DNA of 49,508 bases. Source: Microbacteriaceae bacterium. GTDB lineage: Bacteria; Actinomycetota; Actinomycetes; Actinomycetales; Microbacteriaceae. Below, piece after piece: positions 26,283 to 34,762 of this stretch. The position numbers and the translations under genes were made by a program. The stretch lies in contig CANGNZ010000005.1 in the NCBI GenBank assembly GCA_947455435.1, forward strand, positions 1-49,508, given 5' to 3'. The number at the start of each line of letters is the position of its first letter. The stretch's first letter is position 1. The notes beneath the pieces were generated by a model. It searched no databases. It saw nothing but the letters and a program-made list of their open reading frames with translations, and was not told where the DNA came from.

Positions 26283-26351
26283 GGCTCGGTTCGCTTTTAA
26301 AGTGTCGATGGTGAATGCTAGACAAGTCTTAGTGCGCAATAGGAGGTAGCC

Positions 26352-27719
26352 ATGGCTTTCACACCAGCCCCAAAGGGTGATCAAATCGGTGCGGTAGACC
26401 GCGTATTGCCTAACGACCAGCAGGCAGAGCAGTCGGTCCTCGGCGGCATGCTGCTTTCGCAGGACGCCGTCGCAGACGTATTCGAATACATCAGTGCACA
26501 CGACTTTTATGCCCCCAAGCACGAGCTGATCTTCAGCGCCATCTACTCCCTTTATGGTCGAGGCGAACCAACCGACGTAATCACAGTCACAGCAGAGCTA
26601 ACCCGCACCGGAAACCTGGTTCGCGCCGGTGGCGCCGACTACCTGCACAGCCTCACCAGCGTTGTGCCAACTGCAGCAAACGCGGGCTTCTACGCCAAGA
26701 TTGTGCAAGAAAAGGCAGTACTTCGACGCCTGGTTGAAGCCGGGACCTCAATCGCGGCGATGGGTTACACCAATGAAGGCGAAGTCGAAGACCTCGTCAA
26801 TCAAGCTCAGGCCGAGATTTACGCGGTTGGCTCCTCGGCATTCAGCGAAGACTATGTGCCACTAAATGTCTCGCTCGAGGCAGCAGTTGAAGAAATCGAG
26901 CTCGCCCAGAAGCGCGGCGGTGAAATGGCTGGCATCGCTACAGGCTTCCACGACCTAGACCGTCTAACCCACGGCCTACACGGCGGCCAGCTGATCATCC
27001 TCGCCGCCCGCCCAGGTGTTGGCAAGTCAACCCTCGCCCTCGACTTTGCGCGCCACGCTGCCATCAAGCAGAAGGCTCCCGTCTTGTTCTTCTCGCTCGA
27101 AATGAGCCGAGCCGAAATCGCCTTGCGCCTGCTTAGTGCCGAGGCAGACGTTCGACTGCAAAACATGCGTGGCGGCACGGTTGGCCAAGACGAATGGAAG
27201 AAGTTGGCCCACGCCCGTGGCGGCCTAAACGACAGCCCGCTTTTCATCGACGACTCGGCAAACCTCACACTCGTCGAGATTCGAGCCAAATGCCGCCGCC
27301 TGGCCTCAAGCCTTGGCCTCAAGTTGATCGTTATCGACTACATACAGCTCCTAACCTCGGGCAAAAAGGTCGAATCGCGCCAGCAAGAAGTCTCTGAGTT
27401 CTCACGTTCGCTGAAGCTTCTTGCCAAAGAGCTCAACGTACCTGTAATTGCGATCTCACAGCTCAACCGAAACTCTGAGCAAAAGACCGACAAAAAGCCA
27501 GAAATCTCACACCTTCGCGAGTCTGGCTCGCTCGAGCAAGACGCCGACGTCGTGATCCTGCTCCACCGCGAAGACATGGGCGTAAAAGACAGTCCACGTG
27601 CCGGCGAAGCCGACATCATTCTGGCTAAGCAGCGCTCCGGCCCTACAGACACAGTCGCGGTCTTGTTCCAAGGCGCGTACTCTCGTTTTATGAACATGAG
27701 CAAAAAGACGCCAGAGTAA
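26352..27719 (+). CDS. dnaB: Replicative DNA helicase DnaB
   Basis: The hexameric 5'-3' helicase of the replication fork. The 455-residue protein has the N-terminal collar domain (about 15-120), a linker helix, and the RecA-like motor with Walker A RPGVGKST (220-227), FFSLEMS, and IVIDYIQLL as Walker B region. It contains no intein, unlike several mycobacterial DnaB proteins. AGGAGG lies 6 nt before the ATG. The stop overlaps the next ATG by 1 nt. DnaB loading probably involves the DUF721/DciA-like protein at 5.8 kb. Confidence 0.98.
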   Translation: MAFTPAPKGDQIGAVDRVLPNDQQAEQSVLGGMLLSQDAVADVFEYISAHDFYAPKHELIFSAIYSLYGRGEPTDVITVTAELTRTGNLVRAGGADYLHSLTSVVPTAANAGFYAKIVQEKAVLRRLVEAGTSIAAMGYTNEGEVEDLVNQAQAEIYAVGSSAFSEDYVPLNVSLEAAVEEIELAQKRGGEMAGIATGFHDLDRLTHGLHGGQLIILAARPGVGKSTLALDFARHAAIKQKAPVLFFSLEMSRAEIALRLLSAEADVRLQNMRGGTVGQDEWKKLAHARGGLNDSPLFIDDSANLTLVEIRAKCRRLASSLGLKLIVIDYIQLLTSGKKVESRQQEVSEFSRSLKLLAKELNVPVIAISQLNRNSEQKTDKKPEISHLRESGSLEQDADVVILLHREDMGVKDSPRAGEADIILAKQRSGPTDTVAVLFQGAYSRFMNMSKKTPE

Positions 27720-28219
27720 TGCGCAAGCTTCAAGCCCTAAAAGCCGTAGGCGCGGCGATTGGCGCCTCCGGCGTCATCTTCAATCGGGGTAACGCCGACG
27801 TGGCCTCAATAGCCGTTCTTGTCTTCGCAGCACTCGTCTTTGCGATCGACACAATCGCCTACCGCCACCGAGGATTCGTCGCTGCAATGAATCTGCTTGG
27901 TTTGGTGCTCACAATTACCTTCGCTTCGCTAATGGGCAAGCTTCCGTTGGCCTTTGATCGTTTCTACATGCTCGTTCTCATTGCAACCCTTTTTCAGTTG
28001 CTCGCCGAAATCGCCATCAACTTCGGCAATGGTTGGTTCAAAAAGGGAAACACCGACCACATCATCAACTGGTCACTCCATCTCATTGTTTGGTCGCTAT
28101 TCGTTTGGCTAGCACTCGACACAATCGGCGCAATCGGCATCTTCGGTGTTTACTGCGGGATCCTGGCAGTTCACTGGGGCATCGACGCCGTCGGACCCAA
28201 GCCGCTAAAACAGGATTAG
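27719..28219 (+). CDS. Four- to five-segment membrane protein of unknown function
   Basis: This 166-residue protein is mostly hydrophobic, with predicted membrane segments near 25-45, 55-75, 80-100 and 120-155. A basic N-terminus (MRKLQALK) and basic tail suggest both ends in the cytoplasm or an odd topology. No motif recognised. It overlaps the dnaB stop by 1 nt (TAATG), so it is translated from the dnaB transcript. Confidence 0.7.
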   Translation: MRKLQALKAVGAAIGASGVIFNRGNADVASIAVLVFAALVFAIDTIAYRHRGFVAAMNLLGLVLTITFASLMGKLPLAFDRFYMLVLIATLFQLLAEIAINFGNGWFKKGNTDHIINWSLHLIVWSLFVWLALDTIGAIGIFGVYCGILAVHWGIDAVGPKPLKQD

Positions 28220-28228
28220 GCTAGAAAC

Positions 28229-28453
28229 ATGGCCCCCATCAAAAAGATTCTCGGCGTGCGCGTCTACCTAACCCTTTCGGCTATCGCTGGCGTAATCACC
28301 GGTTTCATTGCCTGGGGTGGCCTTCGCGACCTAGGCAAGACACTGATCTGGGGCGGCCTGGCTTTCATCGTCGTCTTGGTTGCCATAGCAACCCTCGACC
28401 TAAGCATGCGCGGGGCTGAGCCTCAAGACCCTAACGAGCCTCGACTTAAGTAG
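28229..28453 (+). CDS. Small two-segment membrane protein
   Basis: This 74-residue protein has two hydrophobic segments (about 11-31 and 38-58) with a short connecting loop, and a polar tail ending DPNEPRLK. No family recognised. It starts 9 nt after the preceding membrane protein, probably in the same operon. Confidence 0.65.
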   Translation: MAPIKKILGVRVYLTLSAIAGVITGFIAWGGLRDLGKTLIWGGLAFIVVLVAIATLDLSMRGAEPQDPNEPRLK

Positions 28454-28458
28454 CCTCT

Positions 28459-29388
28459 ATGCAGCAGCGGCTGGTAATCGCCGGTGGCTCTGGAGCCCTC
28501 GGCCAAGGTGTGGCAAACCACTTCGCCATGCGAGGTTACGACGTAACCATTCTGACTCGCAAAATAAAGCCAATCTCAAGATTCAAACAACTCGTTTGGA
28601 ACGGGCGAAGTGTTGAAGCGTCTTGGGGTCGATCGCTAAAAGGCGCGATTTTGCTGAACTTAGCTGGCGAGCTTGTAGACAAAGTGCCAACTAACAAAAA
28701 CGTTGACTTGCTCGCAAGTTCACGCGTTGAACCAACCAAAACTCTCGTGCACGCCTCTCGAAAGTTTGGCGCCCCAAAGCTTTGGCTACAGATGAGCACT
28801 TTGGCAATCTATGGCGATGCTGGCAGCGTAGAACTAGACGAAACTGCTCAGCCAGCCAGCGGCCCAAGGCAGATGGCTGGGGTGGCTCGCGCGTGGGAAG
28901 CTGCCGCTAGTGGGTCAGGTAGCCAACGTCTCGCAATTCTCCGCACCGCAGTTGTTCTGCAGCGTGACACACCCGCCCTAGATCGTCTTGTTAGGATCAC
29001 CAAACTCTTTCTCGGCGGCAGAGTTGCCTCTGGCAAGCAATGGGTTTCGTGGATTCACTTCGACGACTTCATCGGTGCCCTAGAGCACATCATTGGAGAC
29101 GAGAAGATTTTCGGGGCGATTCACCTGACTAGCCCAAACCCGGTAACCAACGACGCCCTCATGAAAACCTTGAGGTCGCTACTCCATAGACCTTGGACGC
29201 CGCCAACACCGGCAATAGCCATTCGAATAGGCGCGTGGTTGTTGTTTAGAACCGACTCGGCGCTTGCCCTCACTGGTCGCAGAGCCGTGCCAGCAAAACT
29301 ACAGAAAAATGGGTTTGATTTTCAATACCCAGAACTTGAGACCGCGCTAAAAGACTTACTTAGCGCCGAAGCGCGTAGCCAGCTCTGA
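28459..29388 (+). CDS. TIGR01777-type NAD(P)-dependent epimerase/dehydratase family protein
   Basis: A 309-residue extended-SDR protein related to YfcH/TIGR01777. The N-terminal GGSGALGQG is the nucleotide-binding glycine motif, LLNLAGE is the second conserved stretch, and the C-terminal part (from about 245) has the DUF1731 pattern PTPAIAIRIG...GRRAVPAKLQKNGFDFQYPELETAL. Substrate not known for the family. The short-chain Tyr-x3-Lys is not clear (STLAIYGDAG lacks the Lys). Its 3' end overlaps convergent purB by 33 nt. Confidence 0.85.
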   Translation: MQQRLVIAGGSGALGQGVANHFAMRGYDVTILTRKIKPISRFKQLVWNGRSVEASWGRSLKGAILLNLAGELVDKVPTNKNVDLLASSRVEPTKTLVHASRKFGAPKLWLQMSTLAIYGDAGSVELDETAQPASGPRQMAGVARAWEAAASGSGSQRLAILRTAVVLQRDTPALDRLVRITKLFLGGRVASGKQWVSWIHFDDFIGALEHIIGDEKIFGAIHLTSPNPVTNDALMKTLRSLLHRPWTPPTPAIAIRIGAWLLFRTDSALALTGRRAVPAKLQKNGFDFQYPELETALKDLLSAEARSQL

Positions 29389-30747
29389 GGCTAGGCCGGT
29401 GTAAGTGTTTGGTCGCAAGGCAATAAGGCGATCCTTGGCCTCCTGCGAGATGTCTAGCCCGGTGACGAACTCAATCAACTCTTGGTGGCCAATGCGCTTG
29501 CCGCGGGTTAGGTCTTTTAGAAGTGCGTACGGGTCGGCAATCTGTGAGCGACCAGCGGCAACCTCGGCGCGAATCACGGTCTGAATCGCTTCGCCGAGAA
29601 CCTCCCAGTTGTCTAGCAAGTCAGACTCGAGAACACCATTCGAAAGCTCGATTTCACCCAAACCGCGGGTCACGTTGTCGAGCGCCAACATGCTGTGGCC
29701 AAAGCCGAGGCCGATGTTGCGCTGCGAAGAGGAGTCGGTGAGGTCACGTTGCAGGCGGCTGGTCACCAAGGTTGCTGCGAGCGAGTCCAAGATAGCGTTG
29801 GAAAGCTCAAGGTTTGATTCTGCGTTCTCGAAGCGAATCGGGTTGATCTTGTGGGGCATGGTTGATGAACCGGTCGCGCCAGCCTGGGGAATCTGCTTGA
29901 AGTAACCAACCGAGATGTAGCTCCAGATGTCGGTGCAGAGGTTGTGCAGAATGCGGTTGAAGAGTGCAATGCGAGAGTAAAGCTCTGCCTGCCAGTCGTG
30001 TGACTCAATCTGGGTGGTTAGCGGGTTCCAGGTGAGGCCAAGTGAACCAACGAAGTCTTGAGACTGCTTCACCCAGTCAACCTCTGGGGCAGCAACCACG
30101 TGCGCCGAGAACGTGCCGGTTGCGCCCGAGAACTTGCCGAGGTATTCAGTATTTTCGACTCTTGCGATCTGGCGGTTCAGGCGGTGAACGAAAACAGCAA
30201 GCTCTTTGCCCATGGTTGTTGGGGTGGCCGGCTGGCCGTGGGTGCGTGAAAGCATGGCGGCGTCAACGTACTTCTTAGCGAGCTCATCGAGCTTGGCAAC
30301 CATGGCTTTAGCCTTTGGCAGCCAGACATTGTTCACGGCGTCTTTGACCGTTAGGGCATAAGAAAGGTTGTTGATGTCTTCGCTGGTGCAACCAAAGTGG
30401 GTTAGTTCGTGAAGGTCTTCGCGGCCCAACTTGGTGAGCGCGTTGCGAATGAAATATTCGACCGCCTTCACATCGTGCTTGGTGACAGCCTCGGTGGCGG
30501 CAAGTTCGGCGACGTCTGCGTCTGAGAAGTCGGTTGCAAGTTTGCGCAGCTGCTCGGCCTCAGGGGCGAGAACAGGGTTAGCCGTGCCCAGGAGTGCTCT
30601 GTTCGCGAGCTGAATCAGCCACTCAACCTCAACGTGAATTCGAGCACGGTTCAGGCCGGCTTCACTCAGGTATTCGCCGAGGGTGCCTACGGCAGCACGG
30701 TAACGGCCATCGAGCGGGGAAAGTGGTTGCGCAGATAGATTGGTCAC
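29356..30747 (-). CDS. purB: Adenylosuccinate lyase
   Basis: Catalyses two purine steps: release of fumarate from SAICAR and from adenylosuccinate. The 463-residue protein begins with LSPLDGRYRAAVGTL, and has the fumarase-superfamily signature SSTMPHKINPIRFENAE with the catalytic serine loop, and SRTHGQPATPTTMGKE. Length suits the E. coli-like PurB branch rather than the 430-residue branch. It stands alone on the minus strand, and its 3' end overlaps the epimerase gene. Confidence 0.97.
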   Translation of the reverse strand: MTNLSAQPLSPLDGRYRAAVGTLGEYLSEAGLNRARIHVEVEWLIQLANRALLGTANPVLAPEAEQLRKLATDFSDADVAELAATEAVTKHDVKAVEYFIRNALTKLGREDLHELTHFGCTSEDINNLSYALTVKDAVNNVWLPKAKAMVAKLDELAKKYVDAAMLSRTHGQPATPTTMGKELAVFVHRLNRQIARVENTEYLGKFSGATGTFSAHVVAAPEVDWVKQSQDFVGSLGLTWNPLTTQIESHDWQAELYSRIALFNRILHNLCTDIWSYISVGYFKQIPQAGATGSSTMPHKINPIRFENAESNLELSNAILDSLAATLVTSRLQRDLTDSSSQRNIGLGFGHSMLALDNVTRGLGEIELSNGVLESDLLDNWEVLGEAIQTVIRAEVAAGRSQIADPYALLKDLTRGKRIGHQELIEFVTGLDISQEAKDRLIALRPNTYTGLASELATRFGAK

Positions 30748-30825
30748 AGGACTATTTTGCCCTAGTTATCCACCGCCTTTGGGGTTTGGGCGTAGTTGAC
30801 CGCAAAACTGGGCATTCTTTTGGGC

Positions 30826-31002
30826 ATGACGCAAGTGGATCAAGAACTGGTGGCTCTGATAGCCAAACTTCACGCGGCCTTCCCCGAGGCCCACCTCTGG
30901 AATGGCTCGGCGGCTAGAGCCTGCCAAGCAGAAATACAAAAACTGGTGGACGAACTGCACAGACTACGCGCCAACCTGATCGCGTTGCCGTGGCTGGGTT
31001 AG
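30826..31002 (+). CDS. Small WXG-like helical protein
   Basis: This 58-residue ORF from the ATG at 30826 is predicted helix-turn-helix hairpin with WNGSAARACQAEI in the turn, resembling the W-x-G turn of WXG100/ESAT-6-like proteins, though it is shorter than the usual 95-100 residues. A TTG at 30796 would add 10 residues. The ORF overlaps the downstream hydrolase start by 13 nt, so the two are probably coupled. No secretion system gene is visible in the window. Identity as a WXG family member is inference. Confidence 0.6.
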   Translation: MTQVDQELVALIAKLHAAFPEAHLWNGSAARACQAEIQKLVDELHRLRANLIALPWLG

Positions 31003-32180
31003 TTGGCTACGGGGGAGACCCTGCAGTAGTTGCCAGCCGTGCCGAGATCGAAAGGGTTGCGGGTCAACTGGGAGCCGTAGGCGATGACCTGTTTGGCCGA
31101 ATCCTGCACCTCCTGCCGAACCCAATCGAGCGAGCGCAGGTAGACGCCGCGCTTCCGAATATCGAATACCGAATACACAAAACCAGACTCGCGCTCGCCG
31201 TGGCAGCCGAAAACTACTTCAGTGCCGATGCGCGCGTAGCGCATTCGCTCGAGGCGGTTGGCCACGCGATTCGAAACCATCCGTGGTTGATCAACCTGAT
31301 ACCGAAGTCAGCACTCGCCAAAATCGAAGCTGGTGGAGCCGTGGCTTTTGGTGTTGCCCAGTTTGCGCCAGGCGACTTTGGCTCGCAATCAGCCAGGTTT
31401 CTCTCATCGAGCACCGACCTCGGCAAGAAGGCCGATTCTGCACAGGCTCTCGGTTTGCTGAATGACAAAAAAGTTGAGTTTCACTTGGTGCCGACAGCCT
31501 CGAGAGCGCCAATCCGTTCGCTGGCAGATATTGGTTCGCGAATAGATGAGGTCAATCAGGCAAAGAAGCAGATTCTCGTAGAAACCTATGTGGCCGCCAA
31601 TGGGCAGAGAACACTTTTGGTCTATTTTCCGGGCACGCAGAGCCTCTCGCCAATCGCCGGTGAAAACCCGTTCGATCTTTCAACCGACACAGCCCTTGCA
31701 ACCGACCCTAAACATTCAGAACTGTTGAAGGCAATCAGGCTGGCGTTGAACAAGTCCGGGGCAAGCGGAGCGCACGTGATTATCGCGGGCTATTCACTTG
31801 GTGGCATCGCCGCAGCCCAACTCGCTGCACAGGGTGGCCTAGATGTTTCTGGTGTGATCACGATAGGTTCGCCCGTCGGGCAGGTTCATGTTCCTGGCGG
31901 TGTCCCTGTTTTATCGATTCAGCACAGCAACGACCCGGTTCCTGCGGCAACCGGCCAAAGCAACCCACTCACGCAAAACTGGGCAACGGTTTCGCGAGAG
32001 GCCAGCCTGCCGGTCGGGGCACCAGCGCTAGAAGCGCACGAGTTGAATCGCTACCGAGAGACTCTAGGCATGGTCGATGCCACCACTTTGACTGGGGTCA
32101 GTCGCGTGCGCGAACTAATACTTGGTCAGCTGGTCTATGGCGAATTACAGAAAGCCGAAACCTTCGAATTCGATCGCTAG
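30990..32180 (+). CDS. Alpha/beta hydrolase (lipase-like) with helical N-terminal domain
   Basis: A 396-residue protein starting at GTG 30990. The first 100 residues are helical, with features like WXG/LXG-type leader domains. The hydrolase part has the nucleophile elbow GYSLGG (Ser-269), a probable acid in HSNDPVPA (Asp-315) and a probable His in EAHELNRYRET (His-350), giving a complete triad. No signal peptide is visible, so export, if any, would use another route. It overlaps the upstream WXG-like ORF by 13 nt and ends 4 nt into a convergent gene. Substrate unknown. Confidence 0.75.
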   Translation: MAGLVGYGGDPAVVASRAEIERVAGQLGAVGDDLFGRILHLLPNPIERAQVDAALPNIEYRIHKTRLALAVAAENYFSADARVAHSLEAVGHAIRNHPWLINLIPKSALAKIEAGGAVAFGVAQFAPGDFGSQSARFLSSSTDLGKKADSAQALGLLNDKKVEFHLVPTASRAPIRSLADIGSRIDEVNQAKKQILVETYVAANGQRTLLVYFPGTQSLSPIAGENPFDLSTDTALATDPKHSELLKAIRLALNKSGASGAHVIIAGYSLGGIAAAQLAAQGGLDVSGVITIGSPVGQVHVPGGVPVLSIQHSNDPVPAATGQSNPLTQNWATVSREASLPVGAPALEAHELNRYRETLGMVDATTLTGVSRVRELILGQLVYGELQKAETFEFDR

Positions 32181-32608
32181 CTGGCGCTCGAGATCGACTT
32201 CTTGGTAACCGACTTGGCGATCATTGAGAACACGCTCATGATTAGTGAGCCCAAAATCGCCCAACCGAGTGACTGAATAGTCAAGCCTTCGCGGGTGAAA
32301 CCTTCGATCGTGAAAACCTGGTCGGCGAAAAGGCTCGAAAGCCAAGCGACGAAAAGTAGTAGAGCACCGTTGATCACAATCGAGATCAAACCGAAGGTGA
32401 GTAGGTAGATCGGGAACGCGACAACCTTGACGATGGGCCTGATGATCGAGTTAACCGCGCCAAAAATGGCCGCGACCACAAGGAATGAGCCGATTTTGGT
32501 CCACAAAGACGCCTCGCCGTAAGGCACTAGGTGGATTGCCGGAATCAGCAGAGTGACAACGTAAAGGCCAATTGCGTTGATAACGGTGGTAATAAGAAAA
32601 CGCTTCAT
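32177..32608 (-). CDS. Phage holin family 4 (YvlD-like) membrane protein
   Basis: This 143-residue protein has four hydrophobic segments (about 5-22, 38-58, 64-95 and 110-130) and the YvlD/Phage_holin_4_2 pattern: ALGLY-like N-terminus, FGAVNSIIRPIVKV and FPIYLLTFGLISIVINGALL. Despite the name, such proteins are widespread chromosomal membrane proteins; no phage genes are near. Its stop overlaps the convergent hydrolase by 4 nt. Confidence 0.88.
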   Translation of the reverse strand: MKRFLITTVINAIGLYVVTLLIPAIHLVPYGEASLWTKIGSFLVVAAIFGAVNSIIRPIVKVVAFPIYLLTFGLISIVINGALLLFVAWLSSLFADQVFTIEGFTREGLTIQSLGWAILGSLIMSVFSMIAKSVTKKSISSAS

Positions 32609-32646
32609 ATGAGCATTGTGCCACTAGACCAAGTAAATTGGTCTTC

Positions 32647-33771
32647 GTGACCGCGCATGACTCAAACAGCGTTCCCATGGTTCAGTTCTTGAACCCTGAG
32701 GGAGAGTTTGGTGTGCCCAAGGGCCTCGAAGCCTATGGCAAATACCTAGACGCCCTAACCGAGGCCGACTACCTAAAGTTTTATCGCGACATGGCTCGCA
32801 TGCGCCGCTTCGACCTCGAAGCCAATGCACTTCAGCGCCAGGGTCAGCTTGGCCTATGGATTCCGGCCATTGGCCAGGAGGCTGCCCAGATCGGTTCGGG
32901 TTATGGCGTGCGCGGCAACGACCATATCTTCCCTAGCTACCGCGAACACGGCGTAGCGATCACCCACGGCATCGAGCTCATGTCGATTCTGAAAATGCTG
33001 CGCGGTGTAAACCACGGTGGCTGGAACCCAGAAGAAACCCGTTTTCACCTTTACGCAATCGTGCTCGGCACCCAGACTCTCCACGCCACCGGCTATGCCA
33101 TGGGCGTCGCGTTCGACGGCAAGGTCGGCACCGGCAACAAAGACGAAGACCTAGCCGTAATCACCTACGTTGGCGACGGCGCAACCGCCGAAGGTGAAGT
33201 CTCTGAGTCGTTCTTGTTTGCCGCAAACAACAAGAGCCCACTCGTTTACTTCTGCCAAAACAACCAGTGGGCAATCTCAAGCCCGACCGCTTCACAAACC
33301 ACCGTGCCCCTGTTTAAGCGCGGTGCCGGCTTCGGTGTTCCTGGCGTTCGAATCGACGGCAACGACGTCCTCGCAAGTTACGCCGTAACCGCGAAGCACA
33401 TGGACGACGCCCGCGAAGGCAGCGGCCCGTTCTTTATCGAGGCACTCACTTATCGAATCGGCGCTCACACCTCGAGCGACGACCCGACCAAATACCGCGA
33501 CCAGGCCGAGGTCGATCACTGGGTTGCCCGCGACCCGCTGAAGCGTTTCGAAAAGTTCCTTCGCCGGCAAGGCGTTGGCGAAGACTTCTTCACCGAGGTT
33601 GAGGCAGCCGGTGAGGCTCTGGCAACCGAGATTCGCGACGCGACTTTCGCTCTCACAGAGCCACCGATTGAGAACATGTTTAACCATGTTTATTCAGAGC
33701 CGCACCCGCGCATCGACGAACAGTTCGAATGGCTCAAGCGTTACGAAGCATCTTTCGGGGAGGGCAACTAA
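32647..33771 (+). CDS. pdhA: 2-oxoacid dehydrogenase E1 component, alpha subunit
   Basis: Thiamine-diphosphate-dependent decarboxylase subunit of a pyruvate or branched-chain 2-oxoacid dehydrogenase. The 374-residue form (GTG 32647) has LQRQGQLGLWIPAIGQEA near the substrate channel, the thiamine motif GDGATAEGEVSES...NNQWAIS, and the phosphorylation-loop-like RIGAHTSSDDPTKYR. A TTG at 32638 is an alternative start. A -10-like TAAATT ends 7 nt before the GTG, so the transcript may be leaderless. It overlaps the next gene by 1 nt. Sequence resembles the branched-chain (Bkd) branch more than the E1 homodimer AceE. Confidence 0.93.
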   Translation: MTAHDSNSVPMVQFLNPEGEFGVPKGLEAYGKYLDALTEADYLKFYRDMARMRRFDLEANALQRQGQLGLWIPAIGQEAAQIGSGYGVRGNDHIFPSYREHGVAITHGIELMSILKMLRGVNHGGWNPEETRFHLYAIVLGTQTLHATGYAMGVAFDGKVGTGNKDEDLAVITYVGDGATAEGEVSESFLFAANNKSPLVYFCQNNQWAISSPTASQTTVPLFKRGAGFGVPGVRIDGNDVLASYAVTAKHMDDAREGSGPFFIEALTYRIGAHTSSDDPTKYRDQAEVDHWVARDPLKRFEKFLRRQGVGEDFFTEVEAAGEALATEIRDATFALTEPPIENMFNHVYSEPHPRIDEQFEWLKRYEASFGEGN

Positions 33772-34754
33772 TGAGCAACATCGTTGAACTCTCAATCGCT
33801 AAGGCAATCACCGCCGGCCTTCGCAAGGCACTCACCGACAACGAGAAGGTTCTCGTATTCGGCCAGGACATCGCGCAGCTCGGTGGCGTGTTTCGCGTAA
33901 CCGAAGGCCTTCACGCCGAGTTCGGCCAGAAGCGCGTCTTCAACTCACCAATCGCCGAGGCCGGCATCGTCGGCACCGCAATCGGTTTGGCAATGCGCGG
34001 CTACCGCCCGGTCGCCGAGATTCAGTTCGACGGCTTCATCTTCCCGGCCTTCAACCAGATCACCAGTCAGTTGGCAAAGCTTCAGAACCGCTCAGAGGGT
34101 TACATGAACATGCCGGTCGTGATTCGCGTGCCTTACGGCGGCGGCATCGGCGCGGTCGAGCACCACTCCGAAAGCCCAGAAGGCTACTTCGCCAGAACCG
34201 CTGGGCTTCGCGTTCTCAGCCCGAGCAACCCTAACGACGCCTACTGGATGATCCAGGAGGCAATCGCTTCGACCGACCCGGTGATGTTCTTCGAACCTAA
34301 GCGTCGCTACTGGCAGAAGGGCCCAGTCAACCTTGACGCCCCGCCTCAGCCGACCTACCAGGCCAGAGTTCTTCGCGAAGGCACCAACGTGACCCTCGCC
34401 ACCTACGGCCCGATGGTCGCCACCGCTCTGCAGGCAGCAGAAATCGCTGCCGAAGAGGGCACCAGCATCGAGGTCATCGACCTTCGCTCGCTCAGCCCAA
34501 TCGACTTCGGCACGATCATCAACTCGGTTAAGAAGACCGGACGCCTTGTCGTCGCCCACGAAGACAGCACCAACCTCAGCATCTCGAGCGAAATCTCGGC
34601 ACGAATCACCGAAGAGGCTTTCTACCACCTTGAGGCTCCCGTGCTTCGCGTTGGTGGCTTCGATGTTCCTTACCCTTCGGCCAAGCTCGAAGAGATGTTC
34701 CTCCCCGACGCCGACCGCATTCTCGAAGCCGTCGACCGAGCATTGGCTTATTAG
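33771..34754 (+). CDS. bkdB: 2-oxoacid dehydrogenase E1 component, beta subunit
   Basis: A 327-residue partner of the alpha subunit; together they form the heterotetrameric E1. It has [19 protein letters not shown] near the N-terminus, [20 protein letters not shown], and [19 protein letters not shown] in the active site. The frame reaches back to 33729, but the ATG at 33771 has GGGGAGGG upstream and matches the family N-terminus. Confidence 0.93.
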   Translation: MSNIVELSIAKAITAGLRKALTDNEKVLVFGQDIAQLGGVFRVTEGLHAEFGQKRVFNSPIAEAGIVGTAIGLAMRGYRPVAEIQFDGFIFPAFNQITSQLAKLQNRSEGYMNMPVVIRVPYGGGIGAVEHHSESPEGYFARTAGLRVLSPSNPNDAYWMIQEAIASTDPVMFFEPKRRYWQKGPVNLDAPPQPTYQARVLREGTNVTLATYGPMVATALQAAEIAAEEGTSIEVIDLRSLSPIDFGTIINSVKKTGRLVVAHEDSTNLSISSEISARITEEAFYHLEAPVLRVGGFDVPYPSAKLEEMFLPDADRILEAVDRALAY

Positions 34755-34762
34755 GAGTTTCG

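Noticed and set aside
30766-30774. TTATCCACC, a DnaA-box-like 9-mer in the purB upstream gap
   Set aside because: A single one-mismatch copy without neighbours; expected by chance.
32177-32608. Prophage remnant suggested by the holin-family protein
   Set aside because: YvlD-type holin_4_2 proteins are ordinary chromosomal membrane proteins, and no integrase, capsid or lysis gene is near.
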